The notes under the pieces were generated by a model, which saw only the letters and a program-made list of their open reading frames with translations, had not been told where the DNA came from and did not search any database. Below, piece by piece: positions 25,746 through 34,342 of a stretch of 64,000 bases of DNA. Within the stretch, counting starts at the first letter, position 1. Each line of letters opens with the position of its first letter. This DNA comes from Desulfonatronovibrio hydrogenovorans DSM 9292 (GTDB taxonomy: Bacteria; Desulfobacterota; Desulfovibrionia; Desulfovibrionales; Desulfonatronovibrionaceae), in contig NZ_JMKT01000017.1 of assembly GCF_000686525.1 (NCBI RefSeq), forward strand, positions 1-64,000, in the 5' to 3' direction. The position numbers and the translations under genes are program-made.

Positions 25746-26657
25746 TCAGTTCTTAAGGGTTCCCTGGAAATCATTCCATGAATCAAGTCCCAGTTCCATT
25801 GCCAGCTTCTCAACTTCGCTGACCAGACTGAACACCCTGTCCGGCCGGGTAAAAGTGGCCGTGCCAACCTGGACTGCTGAAGCTCCGACCAGAATGAACT
25901 CCAGCACGTCCCTGGCCGAACTGATTCCCCCGAGACCTATAACCGGCAGGCTGACCTTTTTGCAGACCTCATGGACCATTTTAAGGGCTACAGGCTTTAT
26001 GGCCGGTCCGGACAGTCCTCCAAACTTATTGGCCAGACAGGGTTTCCTGGTGTAAATATCCACGGCCATTCCACCCAGAGTGTTGATCAGGGATATGGCG
26101 TCAGCACCGGCTGATTCCACGGCCCGGGCAATGACCGTTACATCGGACACATTGGGGCTCAATTTTATTATTACCGGTTTTGAACCTGCACTCTTTTTGA
26201 CCACTTCAGTCACCCGGGCTGCCTGGACCGGATCCTGGCCGAACTGGATTCCACCCTCCCGGACGTTGGGGCAGGAGATATTGACCTCCAGAGCGGCTAC
26301 TCCCTGTTCCCTGCTCAGAATGTCAGCCAGTCTGGCAAAATCCTCTCTGGTCTGCCCGTACAGATTGACAATCACCGGGGTTGTTTTCCAGGGAAGCAGG
26401 CCCAGCTTTTCCTTTAAAAAGGCCTCAACACCGATATTCTGAAGTCCGATGGCATTGAGCATGCCGCAGGGAGTTTCCACTATTCTGGGCATAGGGTTGC
26501 CCTGTCTGGGTTCCAGGGACAAACCCTTGACCACTACAGCCCCGAGGTCTTCCAGTCGACCGTAAGGTTTAAACTCCAGGCCGTAACCAAAAGTACCCGA
26601 TGCAGTCATAATCGGGTTTTTGAGCTTCAACATGCCCAGTTTTACACTTATATCCAT
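25746..26657 (-). CDS. pyrD: Dihydroorotate dehydrogenase B, catalytic subunit
   Basis: 303 residues. The class 1B catalytic cysteine is in LEVNISCPNVREGG; FMN-binding blocks PIMTASGTFGYG, KPVIIKLSPNVSD and VIGLGGISSARDVLEF are all present. With PyrK it oxidises dihydroorotate using NAD+. The frame runs up to 26885, but ATG 26657 has AAAGG five bases before it and starts at the normal N-terminus (MDISVKLGMLKLKNP), so the 76-residue extension is dropped. It lies 128 nt after pyrK, the last gene of a long minus-strand series. Confidence 0.95.
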   Translation of the reverse strand: MDISVKLGMLKLKNPIMTASGTFGYGLEFKPYGRLEDLGAVVVKGLSLEPRQGNPMPRIVETPCGMLNAIGLQNIGVEAFLKEKLGLLPWKTTPVIVNLYGQTREDFARLADILSREQGVAALEVNISCPNVREGGIQFGQDPVQAARVTEVVKKSAGSKPVIIKLSPNVSDVTVIARAVESAGADAISLINTLGGMAVDIYTRKPCLANKFGGLSGPAIKPVALKMVHEVCKKVSLPVIGLGGISSARDVLEFILVGASAVQVGTATFTRPDRVFSLVSEVEKLAMELGLDSWNDFQGTLKN

Positions 26658-26785
26658 ATCAGCCTTTCCATTGAAACTTATTCTGCTGCTTGTGCCCAGC
26701 CTCTGGCCTGGTCCTGGCCAGTCCCAAACCGGCCCCAAATGGCAGGAGTGAACCTGACGGTCAACGCCAAATTCCCAGAACCGGC

Positions 26786-27577
26786 TCAAACCTCCCAGAC
26801 AATTCTGTCCGCCCTGAAAACCGGACCATGAGTGCAGGTCTGAACATAGCCCTGATCCGAGGTCCGGGCAACACAGCCCAGACATGCTCCAACCCCGCAG
26901 GCCATCTTGTTTTCAAGGGAAACATAGGTTTCGGCCTTGTATTTCAGGGACAGGGAAGACACAACCCTGAGCAAAGGGGTTGGACCACAGGCCAGGATTC
27001 TGCCCAGCCCGGAAAACTCCTGAATTCTCTTTTCAAGCATCTCCTGAAACAGGACCAGGTCAGATTGACCTTCCTGCCGCGCATATTGCTTATCCATTCC
27101 CTGGGGCAGCTCATCCAAGGGATAGCACTCTATTCCGACCCGGTGACCAAAAAGGAGACTGACTTTTTCCGGATGAGGATGATTTTTACAAAGCCCGATA
27201 AAGGGGGCGATTCCCATGCCTCCGGCCAGGATCAAAAGCCGGTCGTCAGGATCAAACTTGAATCCATTCCCCAGGGGTCCCCAGAGGTCCACCCTGCTTC
27301 CAGGCGTAAGCCGGCTGATCAGCCGGGTTCCCCTGCCCACGACCTGAATGAAAAGCCTCAGGCCATTGCGGTTTACCTCGCAGATGGAAAACGGTCTGGG
27401 CCAGACCGGATCATTATCCCAGTTTTCAGGCCTGATCATGACAAATTGACCTGGAGTATAATCCCATTCCGGAAGGTCCAGATAAAGGCTGATAAAGCCA
27501 TCTGAACCAGCTGGAGTGACCATACGGACCATGGTCCGGACGCAGGTCCTGGACTCATGGTTATTCAGCTGCTTCAT
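26786..27577 (-). CDS. pyrK: Dihydroorotate dehydrogenase B, electron-transfer subunit
   Basis: 263 residues with the flavodoxin reductase fold: FAD block WPRPFSICEV, NAD block LLILAGGMGIAPFIGL, and the 2Fe-2S cysteines in CGVGACLGC plus VQTCTHGP. It takes electrons from PyrD to NAD+. Its ATG lies inside the 3' end of recN (17 nt overlap), so translation is probably coupled to it. Confidence 0.94.
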   Translation of the reverse strand: MKQLNNHESRTCVRTMVRMVTPAGSDGFISLYLDLPEWDYTPGQFVMIRPENWDNDPVWPRPFSICEVNRNGLRLFIQVVGRGTRLISRLTPGSRVDLWGPLGNGFKFDPDDRLLILAGGMGIAPFIGLCKNHPHPEKVSLLFGHRVGIECYPLDELPQGMDKQYARQEGQSDLVLFQEMLEKRIQEFSGLGRILACGPTPLLRVVSSLSLKYKAETYVSLENKMACGVGACLGCVARTSDQGYVQTCTHGPVFRADRIVWEV

Positions 27578-29162
27578 GCTTCAGCTCCTCAGCCAATTCA
27601 AGGCCCTTTTCTCCTCCCACCATCCTGGCCAGTTCCTGCTTGGATTCCTGCTGATTAAGACTGGTGCAGAGGGTGTAGGTTTCCTGGTTGACCACCCTTT
27701 TCCGGACCAGGAAGTGTTTCTGGGCCAGACAGGCCAGCTGGGCCCAATGGGTGATCAGCAGTATCTGCCGGTCTTGGGCTAAGCTCCTGATCCTTTCACC
27801 CACCTGGTTCAGGATTGTTCCACCGATTCCGGCATCCACCTCGTCAAACAGCAGGGTGGGAAGGTTTTCCTGGGATCTTAGCCCCACCAGGGCCAGCAGG
27901 AATCTGGACAGCTCTCCGCCAGAGGCTATCATGTCCAGGGGCTGGGCCGGCTGCCCGGGATTGGGCACCCATAAGAGCCGCAGCTTATTTTCCTGAACAT
28001 CAGGATATATTTCCTCCGGACTGAACTGGAATTCAATCCTGACATGGCCGGAAAAACCCAGAAATCCGAGTTCCTTCTCCAGGCTGGCCTTAAGGATCTC
28101 TGCCTCCCTGAACCTCAAGTCGTCAAGTCCGGCCACAACCTTCAGAAGCTCGGTCTTCAGTCCAGTCTCTTTTTTTTGCAGCTGCTTAAGACTTAGTTCA
28201 CCCTGGTCCAAAAAGGATATATTCTCTTCAATCTCCTGGTGCAGAGACAGGATTCCCTCCAGGCTCCGATTCAGCTTCCTCCTCAATTGGGCCAGCTCCC
28301 AGAGCCTGGATTCCACGGATTCCAGTTCAGCAGTGTCCGACTGGGTTCCGGTGGATCGCAGAGTCCTGTCCACATCTTCCAGAACAGACTGAAAATTCTC
28401 CAGCTCATCAGTATGGGAGGTTAAATGGGGATTATTTTCAGACAGAAATGTCAGGACCTTTTTGAGCTCATAAAATGAATCCAGAAGCTTGATTTCAGGG
28501 CTGTGCAGAATTTCCAGGGCTCTGTGGACAGATTCAGCCACTTCAGCTCTGGTTTTTATCTCGTCTCTTTTTTGAATCAACTCCTCTTCCTCACCCGGTC
28601 TGGGTTTGACCTTGTCGATCTGAGTCCGCTGGAACTCAAGGTAATCCCTTTTTTCAGTCAAGGATGCCAGCTTGGCAGCCAGGTCATTTTGCTCGGATGA
28701 AATTTTCTGCAATTCGGCCAGCAACTGGTTCCGCCGGTTCAATAGAGATTTATCAGCCAGAAACGAGTCAAGGATCTGCTGATGAAAGGTCCTTTTCAAA
28801 AGCTTCTGCTGACCGTGCTGGCTGGTGTGGATCAGCAGTTTCTCCCTCAGACCCTGGACCCTGTCCTGAGAAGCCAGAGAGTCGTTGAGCAAAAACCTGC
28901 TCCTGCCAGTGGAAGACACCAGTTCTCTTTTAAGTATTATTTCCTGGCCATCCACTGCAAACAAGGCCTCCACCATAGCCTTCTCCTTGCCCGGCCTGAT
29001 CATCGAGGTCTTGATCCTCTCACCCAGGATAAAGTCCAGGGCTTTCAGAATAAAAGACTTGCCTGCTCCGGACTCCCCGGTCAGGACATTAAGACCTGGA
29101 TGAAATTCCAGCTCCATATCCTCAATCAGGGCCAGATTCTTGATCCTCAATATTTCAAGCAT
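27561..29162 (-). CDS. recN: DNA repair protein RecN
   Basis: 533 residues, an SMC-like ATPase: Walker A TGESGAGKSF near residue 35, a long coiled coil (about 150-360), signature MIASGGELSRFLLAL, Walker B LPTLLFDEVDAGIGG. It acts at double-strand breaks. The frame starts at 29189, but ATG 29162 begins at the standard MLEILRIKNLALIE. That start overlaps the stop of the glycosyltransferase gene by 8 nt. Confidence 0.94.
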   Translation of the reverse strand: MLEILRIKNLALIEDMELEFHPGLNVLTGESGAGKSFILKALDFILGERIKTSMIRPGKEKAMVEALFAVDGQEIILKRELVSSTGRSRFLLNDSLASQDRVQGLREKLLIHTSQHGQQKLLKRTFHQQILDSFLADKSLLNRRNQLLAELQKISSEQNDLAAKLASLTEKRDYLEFQRTQIDKVKPRPGEEEELIQKRDEIKTRAEVAESVHRALEILHSPEIKLLDSFYELKKVLTFLSENNPHLTSHTDELENFQSVLEDVDRTLRSTGTQSDTAELESVESRLWELAQLRRKLNRSLEGILSLHQEIEENISFLDQGELSLKQLQKKETGLKTELLKVVAGLDDLRFREAEILKASLEKELGFLGFSGHVRIEFQFSPEEIYPDVQENKLRLLWVPNPGQPAQPLDMIASGGELSRFLLALVGLRSQENLPTLLFDEVDAGIGGTILNQVGERIRSLAQDRQILLITHWAQLACLAQKHFLVRKRVVNQETYTLCTSLNQQESKQELARMVGGEKGLELAEELKHEAAE

Positions 29163-30819
29163 GTTTTTCCATGGGCAAATTGTTGTCATGGGCCGGTCCC
29201 TGGTCCATGGCCTTTAGACAACGCACCAGGTATCCCCCGGGATCTCTGGCGGTCAACAAGGACAGGAACAGTTCCGACTCTTTGTCTCTTCCGGCATATT
29301 TCCAGGCCAGATACAGCTCTTCCAGACCGGCCTGCAGCCGGAAACTCCTGAGGTGAAAAATACCCAGGTTCAGGCTTGTCCGCCAGTTGGTCCGGTCATG
29401 GAGACTTTCATGGGAAAGAATCCTCAGCACCACTGATTCAAGTCCCATCTGCCCCTGGATCAGCCTTTTAATCCCGGACAAAACATCCCTGTTCTCTGGA
29501 CTCAGTTTTGAAGCTGTCAGCAGACATTCCAGGGCTGATCCTGGAAGATGGATGTCCGGGTCAAACATGAATCCCTGACGAAAGCGCAGACCTTTTCTTG
29601 CAAGTTCCTTAGCCCAGAACAGGTAGAGTTGCAAAGGAGAATCAGGGGTGCTGACCGGCTGTCTCCGGCACAGGAAATACCTTCTCCAGAACTGGATGGC
29701 CAGATCAAACCTTTTGATGCCCATGGCAGAAGTGGAACAGACCAGATTGACCTGCAGGTCGTAGTCAAACTGATTTTTCTCCAGGATCGGAATAAGCAGG
29801 CCTGTCAGGCTGTTGGGCTCAAAGTTATGGAAACGGACAATGGCAGCCAGGACTTCCTCGTCCACCGGCAGGGAAAAAAGCATCTCCCTGATCTGCTCCT
29901 TTTTCATGGAAAACCGGCTGCATTCCCAGAGTTCAAAAAGCGCAAGGTAAAGATCCTTCAGGCCCCTGGATTTCTTTTTGCTCTTACCCTGAATTATACT
30001 GAACAGGCCTTCCAGCTCAGCTGCTCTGTGTTCTGGAAGATGTCTGCTCCGGGCTGCGTTCCAGCCCCTAAAGGCGATCTTTCTGGCCATCTCGGGATTA
30101 GCCAGGTAATAGTCCATTTTTTCCTTTAACTCCAGGACATTCTCAAAGACCACGACCTCCTGGTCCGGAAGATAAATATCTTCCATCTCTTCCATGAGCC
30201 TCTGACTGAAAACCAGAGCGCCGCAGGATGTGGCCTCAAAGATCCTGAAGTTGACCTCTCCGGCAATGGACTCATTGGGTACGCATCTGGAGGATGCATA
30301 AAGATCCAGCATCTGTTTAAACGGCAGACTCTTGACTACACGGGCCTGGTAATACTCCTGGAGAAAATCCGCCATCCATTTGCGAACTTCCCTGTATCTT
30401 GTGATTCGGCCAACAAAGGAAACATCATGCTCCCTTTTGTTCCAGGGCACCCACTCCCGGTCACATCCGAACCAGGGCAGCCATTGCGCTTCAATGCTGT
30501 GCTCCCTGAAGCGTTTCTTCCATGACTTCTGGGTGGTAAGGACCAGATCAAAATAACGTCCATATATCTTCTGCCAGAAAAAGTTCAGATGGGTATCAAT
30601 GGACCAGTAGATTTTCGGGCAGGAAAAAAGATCCAGACCAGCCAGGAGGACCCGGGGGCCAAGGGTTTCCTGCTGGATGACCAGATCCGGTTCAAACTCC
30701 CTTGCCTTGGGATGTTCGGGCAGAGACAGGATGCCTGGCTCCGGCTTGAGTTCAAGGACTTCATGACCTTTGGCCTTAAGCTGCCCGGACAGGGAAAGGT
30801 TAACTGCAATTATCCGCAT
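29155..30819 (-). CDS. CgeB-family glycosyltransferase
   Basis: 554 residues. The N-terminal 300 form a GT-B-like fold with LVLTTQKSWKKRF, WLPWFGCDREWVPW, VSFVGRITRYREVR and the donor-site block ARSRCVPNESIAGEVNFR-type (SSRCVPNES then NFRIFEATSCGALVFSQ), all typical of the CgeB/spore-maturation-like glycosyltransferases. The C-terminal 250 residues are helical and TPR-like. It probably adds sugars to surface structures; acceptor unknown. It sits between orphan permeases and recN, unrelated in function, with short gaps or overlaps on both sides. Confidence 0.8.
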   Translation of the reverse strand: MRIIAVNLSLSGQLKAKGHEVLELKPEPGILSLPEHPKAREFEPDLVIQQETLGPRVLLAGLDLFSCPKIYWSIDTHLNFFWQKIYGRYFDLVLTTQKSWKKRFREHSIEAQWLPWFGCDREWVPWNKREHDVSFVGRITRYREVRKWMADFLQEYYQARVVKSLPFKQMLDLYASSRCVPNESIAGEVNFRIFEATSCGALVFSQRLMEEMEDIYLPDQEVVVFENVLELKEKMDYYLANPEMARKIAFRGWNAARSRHLPEHRAAELEGLFSIIQGKSKKKSRGLKDLYLALFELWECSRFSMKKEQIREMLFSLPVDEEVLAAIVRFHNFEPNSLTGLLIPILEKNQFDYDLQVNLVCSTSAMGIKRFDLAIQFWRRYFLCRRQPVSTPDSPLQLYLFWAKELARKGLRFRQGFMFDPDIHLPGSALECLLTASKLSPENRDVLSGIKRLIQGQMGLESVVLRILSHESLHDRTNWRTSLNLGIFHLRSFRLQAGLEELYLAWKYAGRDKESELFLSLLTARDPGGYLVRCLKAMDQGPAHDNNLPMEKHA

Positions 30820-30823
30820 GGAC

Positions 30824-31666
30824 TCAGTTCCGCTTCAGTCTGGGATCAAGTATGTCCCTGATACTTTCACCCAGCAGGTTGTAGCCAAGGACCGTGATCA
30901 GGATGCTCAAACCCGGGAATATTGACAGCCAGGGAGCGATGCCCATGACATCCTTGCCTTCCATGAGGATATTGCCCCAACTGGGGGTGGGAGGCTGAAC
31001 ACCAAGCCCCAGGAAGCTCAAGGCAGATTCTGTGAGGATGGCTGCGGCAATCCCCAGGGTAGCTGAAACAAGGACCGGGGGCATGGCATTGGGCAGGATG
31101 TGCACCAGCAGGATCCGGCCTGTACCTGCCCCGCATAGCCTGGCTGCATGAACAAATTCTCTTTCCCGCAGAGTCAGTGTTTCCGCCCGGACCAGCCTGG
31201 CCACGCCCATCCAGGAGGTCAGGCCGATAACAATCATGATATTGGTCAGGCTGGGCTCCAGAAAAGCGATGACCGCAAGAATCAGAAAAAAGGACGGAAA
31301 ACAGAGCATGACGTCCACGAAACGCATGATAACTTCGTCCACAAGCCTGCCAAAATATCCGGCAATAAGCCCCAGGACTATGCCGATGGCCAGGGATATG
31401 CCCACAGCAACAAACCCGACCCAAAGAGAGATCCGGGCTCCGTAAACCAGTCTGGAAAAAACATCCCTGCCCAGGTTGTCCGTGCCCAGCAGATATTCAG
31501 CTGACGGCGGATGCAGGATGGCGTCCACATTGATCCCTGTAGGATCATAAGGAGCTATAAGCGGGGCAAATACCGCAGCCAGGCTCATGAAGCCCACAAT
31601 GGACAGACCCAGAGTAAGCAGAATGTACCTTGATGAAAATAGGGCCAGTAAAAAGCGGTAAATCAT
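30824..31666 (-). CDS. Peptide/nickel-type ABC transporter permease (DppC-like)
   Basis: About 280 residues, five to six membrane segments, OppC/DppC N-terminal domain followed by the ABC permease loop (EREFVHAARLCGAGTGRILL). HPPSAEYLLGTDNLGRDVFS and LGVQPPTPSWGNIL are standard DppC blocks. It imports small peptides or metal complexes with DppB. ATG 31666 is preceded by GGAAGGG and lies just after the dppB stop; the longer frame to 31714 is rejected. No binding protein or ATPase gene of this system is in the window. Confidence 0.9.
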   Translation of the reverse strand: MIYRFLLALFSSRYILLTLGLSIVGFMSLAAVFAPLIAPYDPTGINVDAILHPPSAEYLLGTDNLGRDVFSRLVYGARISLWVGFVAVGISLAIGIVLGLIAGYFGRLVDEVIMRFVDVMLCFPSFFLILAVIAFLEPSLTNIMIVIGLTSWMGVARLVRAETLTLREREFVHAARLCGAGTGRILLVHILPNAMPPVLVSATLGIAAAILTESALSFLGLGVQPPTPSWGNILMEGKDVMGIAPWLSIFPGLSILITVLGYNLLGESIRDILDPRLKRN

Positions 31667-31667
31667 C

Positions 31668-32660
31668 TTAAGCCCTTCCTGCACCAAGTCTGATTCTGGG
31701 ATCAGCCAGGGCATATCCCAGGTCTGCCAGCAGATTTCCGGCCAGGGTCAGGACCGAAACCAGGACCAGGTTGCCCATGATCAAAGGGTAGTCCCTGGCC
31801 AGGACCGACTGGTAAAACAGCTGACCCAGACCTGGCAGGGAAAATATTGATTCCACTATCACGCTTCCTCCGATGAGGGTGGGCACGGACAGGCCAAGGA
31901 TGGTGATCACTGGCATCAGGGCGTTGCGCATGGCATGTTTGAAAACAACTATCCTGGTGGGAAGCCCCTTGGCCCGGGCAGTAAGGATATAGTCCTGACG
32001 CAGTACTTCCAGCATGGAGGTCCGCATGAACCGTGACATTCCAGCCAGGCCGGTGATGGTGAACACAAAGACAGGCAGGGTCAGATGTCTGACCAGGTCA
32101 ACCACCTTCCCCCAGAAGCTCAGGTATTCAAAGTCCAGGGAGGTCACTCCGGAAATGGGAAAGACCGGCCAGTAAATGCCCAGGGCCATCATCAGAAGCA
32201 GGGCCAGCCAGAAACTGGGCATGGCAAAACCAATGAACACCAAAATGGTCATGGAGCGGTCAAACCACCCCCCCTGGTAAAGGGCGGAAAAGACTCCGAT
32301 AGGGATGCTTATTCCCAGGATGAGCACCAGGGAAATGATGTTCAGGCTGAGGGTCAGGGGAAGGCGTTCCTTGATTTTGTCCCAGACCGGGCGGTGATCA
32401 CCACTCAGGGACTGGCCGAAATCAAGCTTGACAATTCTTTTGACCCAGTTTGCATACTGGATGTGAACCGGATCGTCCAGGCCGTAAATCTTTTCCAGAC
32501 GTTCCCTGGCCTCGGCTCCGGCAGTTGGACTCAGGGTGGTCTGCATGTCCGTGGGAGAGCCCGGGGCAAGATGAATGATCCAGAAGCTCAGGACAGTTAT
32601 CCCGAAAAATACCGTGCTCAGCCAGAGTATTTTGGCAAGTAGCCGTTTAACTAAAATCAC
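31668..32660 (-). CDS. Peptide/nickel-type ABC transporter permease (DppB-like)
   Basis: 330 residues, six membrane segments, with the EAA loop RQDYILTARAKGLPTRIVVF and the C-terminal block ESIFSLPGLGQLFYQSVLARD typical of DppB. The N-terminal FWIIHLAPGSPTD block is also standard. It starts at GTG 32660, 14 nt after gpsA. It is a pair with the DppC-like gene behind it but lacks its ATPases and binding protein here, so those must be encoded elsewhere. Confidence 0.9.
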   Translation of the reverse strand: MILVKRLLAKILWLSTVFFGITVLSFWIIHLAPGSPTDMQTTLSPTAGAEARERLEKIYGLDDPVHIQYANWVKRIVKLDFGQSLSGDHRPVWDKIKERLPLTLSLNIISLVLILGISIPIGVFSALYQGGWFDRSMTILVFIGFAMPSFWLALLLMMALGIYWPVFPISGVTSLDFEYLSFWGKVVDLVRHLTLPVFVFTITGLAGMSRFMRTSMLEVLRQDYILTARAKGLPTRIVVFKHAMRNALMPVITILGLSVPTLIGGSVIVESIFSLPGLGQLFYQSVLARDYPLIMGNLVLVSVLTLAGNLLADLGYALADPRIRLGAGRA

Positions 32661-32674
32661 CTGTCTAGGTCCGG

Positions 32675-33679
32675 TTACTGTTCTATTTTAAGCTCCCTGG
32701 ACATGAGCTCCTCAACAGCTCTCCGGGGATTTTTCCGTTCAAAAAGCACTGCGTTCACCTGCTGGGTTATGGGCATGTCTACACCCAGTTCCGTGCTCAG
32801 ACGATGGACTGATTCCGTGGTCTTGACTCCTTCGGCAACGGTCTTTTTTTCGGCCAGGATTTCATCCAGGGTTTTGCCCCTTCCCAGTTCAAGCCCCACC
32901 TGCCGGTTACGACTGAGATCTCCGGTGCAGGTCAGGACCAGATCGCCCATTCCGGACAGACCCATGAATGTCTTTTCCCTTCCCCCCAGGGCCACTCCCA
33001 GCCGACTCATTTCCACAAGTCCCCTGGTGATCAGGGCTGCCCTGGCATCATGTCCGAATTCCAGACCGTCTGAAATCCCGGCAGCAATGGCCATGATATT
33101 TTTCAGGGCCCCGCCAAGTTCCACCCCGCGAAAATCGGGATTGGCATAAACCCGGAAAAAATCCGTAGACATGATGTCCTGCAGTGTCCTGCCAAGGTCC
33201 AGATCACTGCAGCCAAGGCTGACTGCAGTGGGGAGTCTCCGGCTGACTTCATGTGCAAAGGATGGACCTGAAATAACAGCATACCTGGGTTCAAGGCCCT
33301 CAAGAGCTTCCTGGATCACGCTGGACTGAGGCTTCAGGGTGGTCAGTTCCACCCCCTTGCTGGCACAGATCATGACAGGACTATCAGGAAAGATGTCTTT
33401 AAATGACTCCAGGATGCTGCGCATGAACTGACAGGGTATGACTACCAGAAAATAATCTGCGCCCTGGATGATTTCTTCGGCGTCACTGCTAACCTTCAGG
33501 TCTGGGCAGATTTTTATCCCGGGCAGATACCAGGTGTTTTCCTTTTTTGCCTTAATCTCCCGGCATAATTCATCTTCCCTGACCCACAACCCCACCTTCA
33601 AACCCTTTCTGCACAGCATATCCGCCAGGGTGGTTCCCCAGCTTCCTCCTCCAAGCACTGCAACCTTTATCATGTTCAT
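32675..33679 (-). CDS. gpsA: Glycerol-3-phosphate dehydrogenase [NAD(P)+]
   Basis: 334 residues. The dinucleotide motif is VAVLGGGSWGTTLA; the substrate-domain blocks are ASKGVEL, AVISGPSFAHEV, LGGALKNIMAIAAG (catalytic Lys) and MGLSGMGDLVLTCTG. It makes sn-glycerol-3-phosphate for phospholipids. ATG 33679 follows GGAG by about five bases; a second ATG six bases on is also usable, and the frame's 18-residue extension upstream is rejected. First gene of the long series that ends with pyrD. Confidence 0.95.
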   Translation of the reverse strand: MNMIKVAVLGGGSWGTTLADMLCRKGLKVGLWVREDELCREIKAKKENTWYLPGIKICPDLKVSSDAEEIIQGADYFLVVIPCQFMRSILESFKDIFPDSPVMICASKGVELTTLKPQSSVIQEALEGLEPRYAVISGPSFAHEVSRRLPTAVSLGCSDLDLGRTLQDIMSTDFFRVYANPDFRGVELGGALKNIMAIAAGISDGLEFGHDARAALITRGLVEMSRLGVALGGREKTFMGLSGMGDLVLTCTGDLSRNRQVGLELGRGKTLDEILAEKKTVAEGVKTTESVHRLSTELGVDMPITQQVNAVLFERKNPRRAVEELMSRELKIEQ

Positions 33680-33819
33680 TTTTCTCCGTTGTGATGAGTA
33701 AATTATACCAGGTACCCTGAGTTTGTCAGGCACAGAATCAATTTTGGGAGATCATGTCCTGTGAGCCAGGGACAAGTACAGGTCCCTGTAACCTTATCTC
33801 GCTGGGTGAAGAATCCGAT

Positions 33820-34263
33820 TCATTCCCAACTGTTCTGCACATACCTGAATATTTCTGTAATTTTGCGGTAGCGGACTGGGGAAAACGGCCCCTGGGAAGC
33901 CGTGACCTGACACGGTCCATGGCTTTCATAGGTACTTTCAATATACTGCATGATCCCGATGAACGGAGTCATGCCTGAATTGGTAGGCTTGACTTCAACG
34001 GTAATGGTGGATGGATCGACCTTCAGATAACGTCCCACAAACAGGGCGTCCCTGGCTTCAATAAATATATTTTCCGGGGTGTGCACGAAACTGCGGTTGA
34101 TGGTCCTGATCCTGATGTGGGCAAAGTCAAGAAAATGGGAGTGGAGAGAATGATCTTTGGCAAGAACAGCCGACACCTCCTGGGTCCTCCCCTGACAGGG
34201 AAAGCTCACCAGCAGGGCCAGAATAAATAAAGTAAAGATTGGGTTCTTTTTCATGTTATTCAT
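33820..34263 (-). CDS. Hypothetical secreted protein, 147 residues
   Basis: A signal peptide (MKKNPIFTLFILALLVSFPCQG) is followed by about 120 residues without a motif known to me. A strand-rich pattern is visible (HIRIRTINRSFVH, IFIEARDALFVGRYL, TITVEVKPT), suggesting a small beta domain in the periplasm. It lies behind the strong terminator of the VWA-OmpA gene, so it is probably transcribed separately. No Shine-Dalgarno sequence stands out. Confidence 0.62.
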   Translation of the reverse strand: MNNMKKNPIFTLFILALLVSFPCQGRTQEVSAVLAKDHSLHSHFLDFAHIRIRTINRSFVHTPENIFIEARDALFVGRYLKVDPSTITVEVKPTNSGMTPFIGIMQYIESTYESHGPCQVTASQGPFSPVRYRKITEIFRYVQNSWE

Positions 34264-34300
34264 TCAGACGAGTTACTATTAATAATGAGCCCTCCTGATC

Positions 34301-34334
34301 AAAAAAGCCCGGCAGTCAAAATTGACTGCCGGGC
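34301..34334 (-). terminator. Rho-independent terminator of the VWA-OmpA gene
   Basis: On the minus strand a 13 bp perfect stem (34334-34322 with 34319-34307, GCCCGGCAGTCAA/TTGACTGCCGGGC) with a two-base tip is followed at once by TTTTTT (34306-34301). It starts 8 nt after the stop codon at 34343. This is a textbook intrinsic terminator and marks the end of that transcript. Confidence 0.9.
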
Positions 34335-34342
34335 AGCACTGG

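Noticed and set aside
26658-26885. N-terminal extension of pyrD (76 residues)
   Set aside because: Cys/Gly/Trp-rich, unlike any PyrD; a normal start with a ribosome binding site exists at 26657.
26690-27505. 271-codon plus-strand open frame
   Set aside because: Antisense to pyrK and the pyrD upstream gap; the minus strand codes for a clear PyrK.
33767-33788. Hairpin CAGGGAC/GTCCCTG as terminator after the secreted hypothetical gene
   Set aside because: No T-run on either strand; kept only as a structure without assigned role.
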